From assembly GCF_947492815.1 (NCBI RefSeq), contig NZ_CANLOB010000001.1, forward strand, positions 186,001 through 250,000: a stretch of DNA of 64,000 nt. Reading direction: 5' to 3'. Position 1 is the stretch's first letter. Each line of letters starts with the position of its first letter. Below the pieces are notes generated by a model. The model saw only the letters and a list, made by a program, of their open reading frames with translations. It searched no databases and was not told the DNA's origin. This DNA is from an uncultured Dokdonia sp. (GTDB lineage: Bacteria; Bacteroidota; Bacteroidia; Flavobacteriales; Flavobacteriaceae). Both the position numbers and the translations under genes were made by a program. Shown here piece by piece: positions 50,915 through 60,170 of the stretch.

Positions 50915-51265
50915 TTAGGATTTGATACTCTCGCCTAACTTTATAAGTAAATTACCTAATTGCGATTTGTCAACTTTTTTCTCATCTAAAGATGTTGCTT
51001 TATCATTTAATGATTCTTCTAAGTCAGAAATACGAATATTAACATCTGTACTTAAATTATCAATAGCAGTCATAAGCTCTTTACGAGTATCATCAATATA
51101 ATCTGATAGCTCTTGGCGCCTTTTTTCTAGTTCTTTTTTTAGAGTGTCAAATTCTTGGCTGTACTCAGCCATATTTTCTCCAAAAATAAGCTGCTTAATT
51201 GCATCAATTTTAGAATTTGCTTCTAATTGACTTTGATTGCTTTGCTCTTTATTTCCTTTAGACAT
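50915..51265 (-). CDS. coiled-coil hypothetical protein
   Basis: Heptad-rich 116 aa, 21 nt upstream of the next gene on the same strand. Confidence 0.65.
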   Translation of the reverse strand: MSKGNKEQSNQSQLEANSKIDAIKQLIFGENMAEYSQEFDTLKKELEKRRQELSDYIDDTRKELMTAIDNLSTDVNIRISDLEESLNDKATSLDEKKVDKSQLGNLLIKLGESIKS

Positions 51266-51342
51266 AATTTGATGAGGGATTCATTGCGTTATAGCAAATC
51301 AAATATATAAAAAATGACGATAAGCGCCTAAATATATAGGGA

Positions 51343-52350
51343 TTATAATGATTCTTCCATAAAAGCTTCGGCTTTTTCCACCATTTTTTTACTTCCACAA
51401 AAGAAAGGAACTCTCTCGTGTAACTCTGTAGGTTTCAGATCTAATATTGAAGTATACCCATCACTAGCCTTACCTCCAGCCTGCTCAGTAATAAATGCCA
51501 TTGGGTTACATTCGTATAATAATCTAAGCTTTCCTTTAGCATTTAAAGAGCTTTTTGGGTACATATATATACCTCCTTTAATCATATTACGATGTATGTC
51601 AGAAACTAGCGAACCTATATATCTAGAAGTGTACGGGCGATTTCCAGATTCTTCTTGACAATATTTAATATAATTTTTAACACCTTGAGGAAAATGAGTA
51701 TAATTTCCTTCATTTACAGAATAAATATTCCCCTCTTCAGGAAATTTCATATTAGGATGCGACAAATAAAATGTTCCAATAGCTGGGTTTAATGTAAAGC
51801 CATTAACACCATGACCTGTAGTATACACTAGCATGGTACTTGTTCCATAAATAATATATCCTGCTGCTACTTGGTTACGTCCTGGTTGTAAGAAATCTTC
51901 AATTGTTACAGGAGTTCCCGGAGGTGTAATTCTTCTGTAAACAGAAAAAATAGTCCCTACAGAAACATTTACATCTATATTTGAAGACCCGTCTAGAGGA
52001 TCCATCAACACTACATACTTATTTTGATGATCATCATTATGTCCTTCTATGGTAATAAAATCATCATTTTCTTCGCTTCCTATACCACAAACAATTTCTC
52101 TATTTTTCAGTGTATTTATAAAGGTTTCATTTGCGATAACATCAAGCTTTTGCTGATCTTCTCCTTGTATATTTGTATCTCCAGCTTCGCCTAGTATGTC
52201 TACTAATCCAGCTTTGTTTACTTGGTGATTTACCACTTTTGCAGCTAATCGAATTGAGTTAATCAGTCGAGATAATTCACCAGAAGAATATTTAAACTCT
52301 GATTGGTTTTCGATTATAAATTCTCCTAAAGTTTGATTTTTACGTGCCAT
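51343..52350 (-). CDS. fbp: fructose-1,6-bisphosphatase class 1
   Basis: [12 protein letters not shown]...[25 protein letters not shown]; start moved from TTG 52386 to ATG 52350. Confidence 0.95.
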   Translation of the reverse strand: MARKNQTLGEFIIENQSEFKYSSGELSRLINSIRLAAKVVNHQVNKAGLVDILGEAGDTNIQGEDQQKLDVIANETFINTLKNREIVCGIGSEENDDFITIEGHNDDHQNKYVVLMDPLDGSSNIDVNVSVGTIFSVYRRITPPGTPVTIEDFLQPGRNQVAAGYIIYGTSTMLVYTTGHGVNGFTLNPAIGTFYLSHPNMKFPEEGNIYSVNEGNYTHFPQGVKNYIKYCQEESGNRPYTSRYIGSLVSDIHRNMIKGGIYMYPKSSLNAKGKLRLLYECNPMAFITEQAGGKASDGYTSILDLKPTELHERVPFFCGSKKMVEKAEAFMEESL

Positions 52351-52466
52351 GTGGTATGTAACATTATTTTTTGCAAAAATATTCAAAAAAACACCATAAC
52401 TATAACGATTTCGTATTCTTTTATCTATATAATTTTTTACTTTAGCTTGCTTAGATCATATTTCTT

Positions 52467-52949
52467 ATGAATTATCTTATTCGCAAGGCTCAGGCAACAG
52501 ATATGCCTGATGTCCTTTCTCTTATAAATGAGCTTGCTGTTTATGAAAAAGAGCCAGATGCTGTAAAAATTTCAGTAGATACACTTATTAAAAATGGCAC
52601 AGGTACAAATCCTTTATTTACTTGCTTTGTTGCAGAACACGAAGCAAAAATTATAGGAATGGCCTTAGTGTATTTTAGATTTTCCACATGGGAAGGTAAA
52701 TCTTTACATCTTGAAGATCTAATTGTCTCTGATATACATAGAGGCAAAGGATTTGGTAAAGCATTATATAATGAAGTTATGCGTTATGCTATACAACAGG
52801 ATGTCAATAGAGTTGAATGGGTAGTACTAGATTGGAATACACCCGCAATAACGTTTTATGAAAATAGCGGTGCATTGTTATTAAAAGACTGGTATCTAGC
52901 TCAAATGAATAGAGAACGGTTACATAACTATATAGACTCCATATCATAA
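52467..52949 (+). CDS. GNAT-family N-acetyltransferase
   Basis: LHLEDLIVSDIHRGKGFGKALYNEVMRYA; VEWVVLDWNTPAITFYENSGA. Confidence 0.92.
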   Translation: MNYLIRKAQATDMPDVLSLINELAVYEKEPDAVKISVDTLIKNGTGTNPLFTCFVAEHEAKIIGMALVYFRFSTWEGKSLHLEDLIVSDIHRGKGFGKALYNEVMRYAIQQDVNRVEWVVLDWNTPAITFYENSGALLLKDWYLAQMNRERLHNYIDSIS

Positions 52950-52994
52950 AGGGTATCTTTTTATAAACATCATCTATAATGTATGTATTTCCTA

Positions 52995-53018
52995 TATACG
53001 CTTTCGCGAAAGCGTATA
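52995..53018. repeat. palindrome TATACGCTTTCGCGAAAGCGTATA, intergenic
   Basis: 24-bp exact palindrome followed by AAAAA. Confidence 0.95.
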
Positions 53019-53091
53019 AAAAATTCAGGAATGAGTACATTTGCTCTTTTGTATCATTTTTGTCATAATCTTATAAAGAAGAACTAAGAAA

Positions 53092-54345
53092 ATGCAGGTA
53101 TTTAAATTTGGAGGTGCTTCGGTAAAAGACGCAGATAGCGTAAAAAATATAGTGACTGTTCTACAAAAGACAGGTGTCAAAAACAAGCTTATTGTACTAT
53201 CTGCCATGGGTAAAACTACCAATGCATTAGAAGAAGTAGTAGATGCCTATTTTAATGATGAGACAAAACTATCTGAAACAATAGAAGCATCTCGTAAGTA
53301 TCATATAGATATAATTACGACTCTTTTCCCTAAAGGACATGCTATTTTTAAAACCGTACACACCTTATTTAAAAACTTAGAAGACTTTCTAGCTATTAAT
53401 AAATCTCCTAATTATGACTTTGTATATGATCAAGTGATCTGTTATGGCGAACTTACTTCTACACAAATTGTAAGTGCATTTCTTGCTGAAAGCAACATTA
53501 AAAATCAATGGATTGATGCTCGCGAACTTATCAAAACAGATACTAGCTACAGAGACGCTAAGGTAGACTGGGATGTCACACAAAAAAACATTCAACAAGC
53601 AATTCAAAAAGAAGGTTTATTTATTACGCAAGGATTTGTAGCTTCAGAGGAAAACAACTTTACAACAACGCTAGGTAGAGAAGGTAGTGACTATACAGGC
53701 GCTATTTTTGCGTACTGCTTAAATGCAGACAACCTCACTATTTGGAAAGATGTACCTGGTGTATTAAATGGTGATCCTAGAGTTTTTAAAAACACAAAAC
53801 TATTACAACGTATTTCTTATAATGAAGCTATAGAAATGGCATTTTATGGGGCTTCTGTAATACACCCCAAAACACTTCAACCACTACAGAGAAAAGAAAT
53901 ACCATTATATGTGAAATCTTTTATTACTCCTGAAAGTCCTGGCACATTTATAGGAAAAGGCATACAACTAGACCCCATGGTTGCCTGTTTTATCGTAAAG
54001 AAAAATCAGATACTTATCTCATTATCTTCTATCGATTTTAGTTTTATTATGGAAGAAAACATAAGTGATATTTTTAATTTACTTCACATTTATAAAATGA
54101 AGGTAACGATGATGCAGAACTCTGCCATTAGTTTTTCTGTTTGCATTGAAAATAAGTTTAACACATTAGAACCGTTACTAAAAAAACTAAGAGCAACCTA
54201 TAAAGTAAGATGGAATGAAGGAGTGACATTACTTACTGCTAGACATGCCTCAGCAAACGAAATACATATGCTTTTACATGGAAGAAAAGTGCTTTTAAAA
54301 CAAGAAAACAGAACAGTAACTCAGTTTGTATTAAAAGAAGCGTAA
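53092..54345 (+). CDS. aspartate kinase
   Basis: MQVFKFGGASVKDADSVKNI; FTTTLGREGSDYTGAIFAYCLNADNLTIWKDVPGVLNGDPR. Confidence 0.93.
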   Translation: MQVFKFGGASVKDADSVKNIVTVLQKTGVKNKLIVLSAMGKTTNALEEVVDAYFNDETKLSETIEASRKYHIDIITTLFPKGHAIFKTVHTLFKNLEDFLAINKSPNYDFVYDQVICYGELTSTQIVSAFLAESNIKNQWIDARELIKTDTSYRDAKVDWDVTQKNIQQAIQKEGLFITQGFVASEENNFTTTLGREGSDYTGAIFAYCLNADNLTIWKDVPGVLNGDPRVFKNTKLLQRISYNEAIEMAFYGASVIHPKTLQPLQRKEIPLYVKSFITPESPGTFIGKGIQLDPMVACFIVKKNQILISLSSIDFSFIMEENISDIFNLLHIYKMKVTMMQNSAISFSVCIENKFNTLEPLLKKLRATYKVRWNEGVTLLTARHASANEIHMLLHGRKVLLKQENRTVTQFVLKEA

Positions 54346-54384
54346 GTATTGTATATTTGATTACATCGTTATAAATAACATTTC

Positions 54385-56199
54385 ATGAGTTTAGTTACCG
54401 CAAAAGAAGTTGCCCAAGCCATAAACGTCAATAAATTTGGCTTTATAGGTACTTTTTTAGGCTGGTCACTTATGAAAATACTTAAAATTTCAAGTCTAAA
54501 TAAAATTTATGATCGCAATAAGCATTTAAGTGATCTCGACTTTTTAAATGCACTTCTAGATGAATTTCAAATCAAATTTGATATCCCAGAAGAAGATCTT
54601 AAACGACTTCCAAAAAATGGTGCTTATATCACTATATCAAATCATCCATTAGGAGGGATTGACGGTATTCTTTTACTTAAACTCATGCTTGAACAACGTG
54701 AAGATTTTAAGATCATTGCCAATTTCCTTTTACACCGCATAGATCCTTTAAAACCATATGTAATGCCTGTAAATCCTTTTGAGGATCGCAAAGATGTAAA
54801 ATCAAGTATTGCTGGTTTTAAAAATGCATTATTACATCTCCAAAATGGGTGCCCTCTAGGGATTTTTCCAGCAGGAGAAGTATCTACTTATAAAGATGAT
54901 AAGCTCATTATTGATAAACCTTGGGAAGAAGCTGCAATAAAGCTTATTAAAAAAGCAGAAGTCCCTATTGTTCCTATCTATTTTCATGCAAAAAATAGCA
55001 GACTGTTTTATCAATTATCACGCATTAGTAGTACTTTACGTACCGCTAAGTTACCTAGTGAACTTCTTACTCAAAAAAACAGAGTGATTAAAGTTCGTAT
55101 TGGAAATCCTATAAAAGTAACAGCACAAAAAGAATATCAAAACCTTTCTAGTTTTACAGAGTTTCTCCGTAAAAAAACATACATGCTTGCCAAGTCTTTC
55201 GAAACTAAAAGTCGTCTTAGTAGCATTCCACAAACGCTTAAAGTTCCTAAAGAACCTAAAGAAATTGCTGTCTCTATAAGTAGCGATTTAATTTATGAAG
55301 AGATTGACCAATTACGATCTAACGATAAACGCCTACTACAATCTAAAAATTACGAAGTTTTTCTAGCTCCTGCAGATGAGATGCCTAATACTCTTAGAGA
55401 AATAGGTCGCTTGCGCGAAATCACATTTAGAGCCATAGGAGAAGGAACGAATGAAGCTACAGATTTGGATAAATTTGATCGCTATTATCATCATATGTTT
55501 TTATGGGATAGTGATGCAAAAAAAATAGCAGGTGCCTATCGTATGGGATTAGGTTCAGAAATTTATGATAAGTATGGCATTGATGGGTTTTACCTTCAAG
55601 ACCTTTTTCGTTTTGATACCGAATTGCACACTATGATGAGTCAAAGTATTGAAATGGGACGTGCTTTTATCATCAAAGAATATCAGCAAAAACCAATGCC
55701 ACTCTTTTTATTATGGAAAGGTATTGTTCATACTACATTACGCTTCCCAAAACACAAATACCTTATTGGAGGGGTAAGTATTTCTAATCAGTTTTCAAAT
55801 TTTTCTAAATCTTTGATGATTGAATTTATGAAATCCCATTATTGGGATCCGTATGTAGCCCAATATATCAGGCCTAAAAAAGAATTTAAAGTTCGCCTTA
55901 AAGATGCCGATAAAGAATTTGTCTTTGACGAAAGTGCAGCCGATCTCAATAAGTTTGATAAACTTATTGACGAAGTAGAACCGGGCTCTCTAAGACTTCC
56001 CGTACTTATCAAAAAATACATAAAACAAAACGCCAAAGTAGTTGCTTTTAATGTAGATCCATTATTTAACAATGCGGTAGATGGGCTTATGTATATACGT
56101 ATTGCAGACTTACCTGAAAGCACTGTAAAGCCTGTAATGGAAGAGTTTGAAGCAGAACTAGAAAAAAAATACGGACATAGAAATTCAGAGGAAGAATAA
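54385..56199 (+). CDS. bifunctional acyltransferase: PlsC-like N-terminus plus OlsB/GNAT-like C-terminus (OlsF-like)
   Basis: ISNHPLGGIDGILL; GIFPAGEVSTY; C-terminal LREITFRAIGEGTN...MGRAFIIKEYQ. Confidence 0.85.
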   Translation: MSLVTAKEVAQAINVNKFGFIGTFLGWSLMKILKISSLNKIYDRNKHLSDLDFLNALLDEFQIKFDIPEEDLKRLPKNGAYITISNHPLGGIDGILLLKLMLEQREDFKIIANFLLHRIDPLKPYVMPVNPFEDRKDVKSSIAGFKNALLHLQNGCPLGIFPAGEVSTYKDDKLIIDKPWEEAAIKLIKKAEVPIVPIYFHAKNSRLFYQLSRISSTLRTAKLPSELLTQKNRVIKVRIGNPIKVTAQKEYQNLSSFTEFLRKKTYMLAKSFETKSRLSSIPQTLKVPKEPKEIAVSISSDLIYEEIDQLRSNDKRLLQSKNYEVFLAPADEMPNTLREIGRLREITFRAIGEGTNEATDLDKFDRYYHHMFLWDSDAKKIAGAYRMGLGSEIYDKYGIDGFYLQDLFRFDTELHTMMSQSIEMGRAFIIKEYQQKPMPLFLLWKGIVHTTLRFPKHKYLIGGVSISNQFSNFSKSLMIEFMKSHYWDPYVAQYIRPKKEFKVRLKDADKEFVFDESAADLNKFDKLIDEVEPGSLRLPVLIKKYIKQNAKVVAFNVDPLFNNAVDGLMYIRIADLPESTVKPVMEEFEAELEKKYGHRNSEEE

Positions 56200-56242
56200 T
56201 CTATAGGGTTCTTTTCAACCTCAATATCTTATATTTTTATTC

Positions 56243-56289
56243 CGCTTTCGCGAAATCAAAATTACGAGACCTACCTACCAGCAGACAGG
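56243..56289. repeat. composite repeat: palindrome AAATC variant plus CCTACCTACCAGCAGACAGG
   Basis: CCGCTTTCGCGAAATCAAAATTACGAGACCTACCTACCAGCAGACAGG. Confidence 0.8.
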
Positions 56290-56338
56290 TTCACGACTGT
56301 AAAGAGAGTAAAACGTTAAAGCGTATGCTTTAATAAGA

Positions 56339-57811
56339 TTAATTTTTATACAACGCTTTTCCAGCCGCTTCATACTTATCACCAGCAGTCCAAGTAGGGG
56401 TTATTGGGTCATTTCCAATATTTCTCCCTGCAAGCACATAAGCACTAAAAAACTTAAATAAGTAATCATAATCTAATGTGTTTGCCTCATCACCAGGTCT
56501 GTGATAGTATTTAGTTACATCTCCATTAAATGCGGTAAAACCTAAAGAAAAAGTAGGTGCTGGAATTCCTTTTGCCGCAAAATTCACATTATCGCTTCTA
56601 TCAAAAAGACCTTGTTCAGGTGCAGGGTCGTCTATAGCTGTTAGTCCAAAAGCACTTGCCGCATCTTTTATATGCTGTGATGCTGTAGTTCTTGGTAATC
56701 CAATAATAGTAGCCAGAGATGTGTCATTATACCCTCCATTATCACTATTAAAACAATATACCATTTGATGCAGTGGAAGCACAGGGTTTTCTACATAAAA
56801 AGAACTCCCTAATAACCCTTTTTCTTCTCCTGTAAACAAAATAAATAACGCCGATCGTTTTGTTGGGTATTTTGCAAGATTTTCTGCCATACTTAAAACT
56901 GTAGTCGTTCCTATAGCATTATCACGAGCTCCATTATAAATCGTATCACCTGTCTCATCTGGTGTACCTATACCTACATGATCATAATGACCTGAGTATA
57001 TAATATATTCATTTTTTAATATTGGATCTGTACCCTCTATAACACCTATCACATTTTGAGATTTTACAATCTCTTTTTGAGAGCCACTCATCTTAAGCGA
57101 AGCTGCTATTGATTTGTTTGCTGTAAGGCTATTTGCCATTTTATTTCCTTTATCTAATATCCAGACGTAAGGCATGCTAGCCGTCTTACTTTCTTCCTTC
57201 ACAATATCAAGCGATGGAGCATTAAAATTATGCTCTATAAATCCCCACATTTGTTCCTCTGCATTTAATAGTTCAAGGACACCTACAGCACCATTTTGTT
57301 TAGCCAATTGTCGTTTTTGATCCAGAAGTCCAAAAGCAGCACGTGCATCTTTTGCATCAGCACTACCTGCTTTTACAACAACAAGCTTCCCATCTACCGA
57401 TTTTCCTTTATAATCTTGCTCTAATCCATATCCTAGATATACAGCGCCTTTAGAAAAATCTGTAGCAGCTACATCTAACACTGCATAATCTTTTATAGTG
57501 CTGCCATTTATAGCGATTGTAACATCTTTAGGCGGAGCCGTTTTTTGAAGAGTTACTTCTTGATAATAATCTCCTGTTTTAGGATTAGGTTGCACACCAT
57601 AACTGCGTAATGTATTTGCTAAATAAGAAGCCGCTATCTTATTTTCTGGAGTTCCTGTTTCTCTTCCTTTTAATAAATCATCTGCTAAGAAATAAATATG
57701 ACCTTCTATCTTTGACTTTGCGACGGTTTCCTGTACTTTACTTTTCTCACTTTGTCCAAAAGAAATAGCAGTACTCACTAGGACTAAAAATAATAGTATC
57801 GATTTTTTCAT
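56339..57811 (-). CDS. secreted M28-family metallopeptidase
   Basis: IYSGHYDHVGIG...GARDNAIGTTTVLSMAENL; LFTGEEKGLLGS; start moved to ATG at 57811 (signal peptide). Confidence 0.9.
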   Translation of the reverse strand: MKKSILLFLVLVSTAISFGQSEKSKVQETVAKSKIEGHIYFLADDLLKGRETGTPENKIAASYLANTLRSYGVQPNPKTGDYYQEVTLQKTAPPKDVTIAINGSTIKDYAVLDVAATDFSKGAVYLGYGLEQDYKGKSVDGKLVVVKAGSADAKDARAAFGLLDQKRQLAKQNGAVGVLELLNAEEQMWGFIEHNFNAPSLDIVKEESKTASMPYVWILDKGNKMANSLTANKSIAASLKMSGSQKEIVKSQNVIGVIEGTDPILKNEYIIYSGHYDHVGIGTPDETGDTIYNGARDNAIGTTTVLSMAENLAKYPTKRSALFILFTGEEKGLLGSSFYVENPVLPLHQMVYCFNSDNGGYNDTSLATIIGLPRTTASQHIKDAASAFGLTAIDDPAPEQGLFDRSDNVNFAAKGIPAPTFSLGFTAFNGDVTKYYHRPGDEANTLDYDYLFKFFSAYVLAGRNIGNDPITPTWTAGDKYEAAGKALYKN

Positions 57812-57958
57812 GATATCTGATTTATGCTTTAAAAATAAGTATTCTGTATCATATTTACGTAGCAAATGACTTACTTCAAAATTATAGTGCCCAAATAATT
57901 TGATCATATAGCGACTTATCTCTAACTTTAATTTCTGTAACTATCTGATTAGTATACC

Positions 57959-58711
57959 ATGACACAAGCCACTACGATAGATGAAGTCATCGCCATTTTG
58001 GGAGATATTATTACCGATGAAATAACTGCCAACAGCAATCTTGCCTTTTTCCCAATACTTTATAAAAAAGTAACAGAGCGTATCAAAGAAGGAATTGCTC
58101 AACAAGAATTTGAAGATAACCCCAGAATGGAGCGTCTTGATGTCATTTTTGCCAATAGATACTTAGCTGCATATTTTACTTATAAAGAAGGTAAGAAACC
58201 ATCACTATCATGGAAGAATGCTTTTGAGGCTGCAAAAAGTCAAAAATTATTAATCCTTCAGCATCTTCTTTTAGGAATTAATGCACATATTAATTTAGAC
58301 TTAGGAATTGCCGTTTCTGAAACTATAGGACCAGAAGGACAGCTAGACGATATCCATAATGATTTTAATAAAATCAATACCATTTTAGCGAGTATGGTAG
58401 ATGGCGTACAAGAAAAAATAGGACGCGTATCTCCTTTCTTTTATCTACTTGATAAAGTAGCAGACGGAAAAGAAGATCTTATCGCTACGTTTAGTATCAA
58501 TATCGCTCGTGATGAAGCATGGATATTTGCTAATGAATATCATGATGCTACAGACAAAGAAACCGTTTTCTCAACACGCGATGAATCCATTGGAAAATTA
58601 GCCCTGAAACTTTCTACTACAAAAAGCAGGATATTGCGATGGGTCATCCGATTTATACGCTGGTTTGAGAGTAAAAATATAGCAAAAGTGGCAGATGTAT
58701 TAAGTAGTTAA
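57959..58711 (+). CDS. DUF5995-like protein
   Basis: LAFFPILYKKVTERIKEGI...MERLDVIFANRYLAAYF. Confidence 0.7.
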   Translation: MTQATTIDEVIAILGDIITDEITANSNLAFFPILYKKVTERIKEGIAQQEFEDNPRMERLDVIFANRYLAAYFTYKEGKKPSLSWKNAFEAAKSQKLLILQHLLLGINAHINLDLGIAVSETIGPEGQLDDIHNDFNKINTILASMVDGVQEKIGRVSPFFYLLDKVADGKEDLIATFSINIARDEAWIFANEYHDATDKETVFSTRDESIGKLALKLSTTKSRILRWVIRFIRWFESKNIAKVADVLSS

Positions 58712-58722
58712 GTCTCTTTATA

Positions 58723-58738
58723 CGCTTTCGCGAAAGCG
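58723..58738. repeat. palindrome CGCTTTCGCGAAAGCG, convergent intergenic
   Basis: exact palindrome. Confidence 0.95.
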
Positions 58739-58752
58739 GAATTATGAACCCC

Positions 58753-60168
58753 TTAAAACTGAAAGTAAATAAACTGTTCTCCACTTCCTTGCGCTAAACA
58801 AATCAAAAAGAATAATACTGCCCAACCAACACCTAATACCCAGGAAGGTGTTTTAAGTGACACCTCTTTCATAGAAGTATTGCGCATACACCAATGACAT
58901 AAAAATAGCCCTGTAATCACAATCACCACCTTGCCTATTTCTGCGATTCCTAAAATCTTACTTCCCTCTGAATTCATAAAAAACATAGAGGTAATCATAT
59001 CACTTGCATTAGCAAATCCTTTTGCTCTAAAAAACACCCACGTAATATTAACTAATGTATAAGTTAAGAATGCAAAGAAAATCCCATTCCAAGCATTAAT
59101 CTTTATTGAGATTAGTTTTTTAAGTAACCGCTCTCCCACCAAGTATATGCCGTGCAAAGCACCCCAGATTACAAATGTCCAAGCGGCACCATGCCATAAT
59201 CCTCCCAGTAACATCGTAAGCATAAGCGCTACATACATTCTTGTAATACCATGACGATTTCCTCCTAATGGGATATATAAATAATCCCGCAACCAACTAG
59301 ACAGAGAAATATGCCATCTTCGCCAAAGGTCAGAAAAACCTATAGATGCATAGGGATATCTAAAGTTATCTGGCAATACAATACCTAACATCAATGCAAT
59401 ACCAATTGCGCAGGTAGAATAGCCCGCAAAATCAAAAAATATTTGTCCTGAAAAAGCTAGAGTTCCTATCCACGCATCTAGCCCGTGGAGTAGTTTACCT
59501 GCATCAAAAACCTTATCTGATGTACTAGAGAGTAATGCATCTGCCAAAACTACTTTCTGAAACACCCCTATGGTCAATAAAAATAATCCCCATAAAAACT
59601 GGTTAACAGTTGCTTTTTTAGGCTCATAAAATTGTGTGATCAAATCTTTTGCTCTTACAATAGGTCCCGCAACTAATTGTGGAAAGAAGGTCACATATAA
59701 TGCAAAATCTAGGAAAGTACGGGCACGTTCTCCTTTTCTATAATACATATCTATAGTATAGGACATGGTCTGAAACGTGTAAAAAGAAATACCCATTGGT
59801 AAAATGATATCCATCGGAAGTGCTTCATACTTTATTCCCATACTTTGGAGTATCGCTGTAAAGTTTTCTAATAAAAAATTACCGTACTTAAAGAATCCTA
59901 AAAACCCAAGATTTACAACCATACTCAATAAGAGCCATAGTTTTCTCTTTTTTTTATTTTCTAGCGTTGCTAGTTTTTTTCCTGCAGTCCAATCTACGAC
60001 GGTAGAAATCCAAAGTAAAATAACTAGGGGTGGATTCCACATTCCATAAAACACATAACTAGAGAGTAAAAGCATGCGTTTTTTTCCCGTCCAGGATAGT
60101 ATTTTTGCATAATAAAGCGCTAAAACAATGATCAAAAAAACCACAAAACTGAGTGAATTAAATAACAT
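58753..60168 (-). CDS. MBOAT-family O-acyltransferase (AlgI-like)
   Basis: PLGGNRHG; LGGLWHGAAWTFVIWGALHG. Confidence 0.93.
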   Translation of the reverse strand: MLFNSLSFVVFLIIVLALYYAKILSWTGKKRMLLLSSYVFYGMWNPPLVILLWISTVVDWTAGKKLATLENKKKRKLWLLLSMVVNLGFLGFFKYGNFLLENFTAILQSMGIKYEALPMDIILPMGISFYTFQTMSYTIDMYYRKGERARTFLDFALYVTFFPQLVAGPIVRAKDLITQFYEPKKATVNQFLWGLFLLTIGVFQKVVLADALLSSTSDKVFDAGKLLHGLDAWIGTLAFSGQIFFDFAGYSTCAIGIALMLGIVLPDNFRYPYASIGFSDLWRRWHISLSSWLRDYLYIPLGGNRHGITRMYVALMLTMLLGGLWHGAAWTFVIWGALHGIYLVGERLLKKLISIKINAWNGIFFAFLTYTLVNITWVFFRAKGFANASDMITSMFFMNSEGSKILGIAEIGKVVIVITGLFLCHWCMRNTSMKEVSLKTPSWVLGVGWAVLFFLICLAQGSGEQFIYFQF

Positions 60169-60170
60169 AA

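Noticed and set aside
55409-55422. CGCTTGCGCGAAATC in the OlsF-like gene, and CGCTTGCGCGAAAATC near 62370
   Set aside because: Core mismatched (TTGCGCGAAA); may be decayed copies but could be chance codon usage.
7158-58738. TTTCGCGAAA palindromes as ordinary rho-independent terminators
   Set aside because: No spacer loop, and no consistent U-tract on the exit side of the flanking genes; the A-tract polarity often points the wrong way. True terminators with loops and T-runs occur separately at 7232, 10388, 36642, 48026 and 61325.
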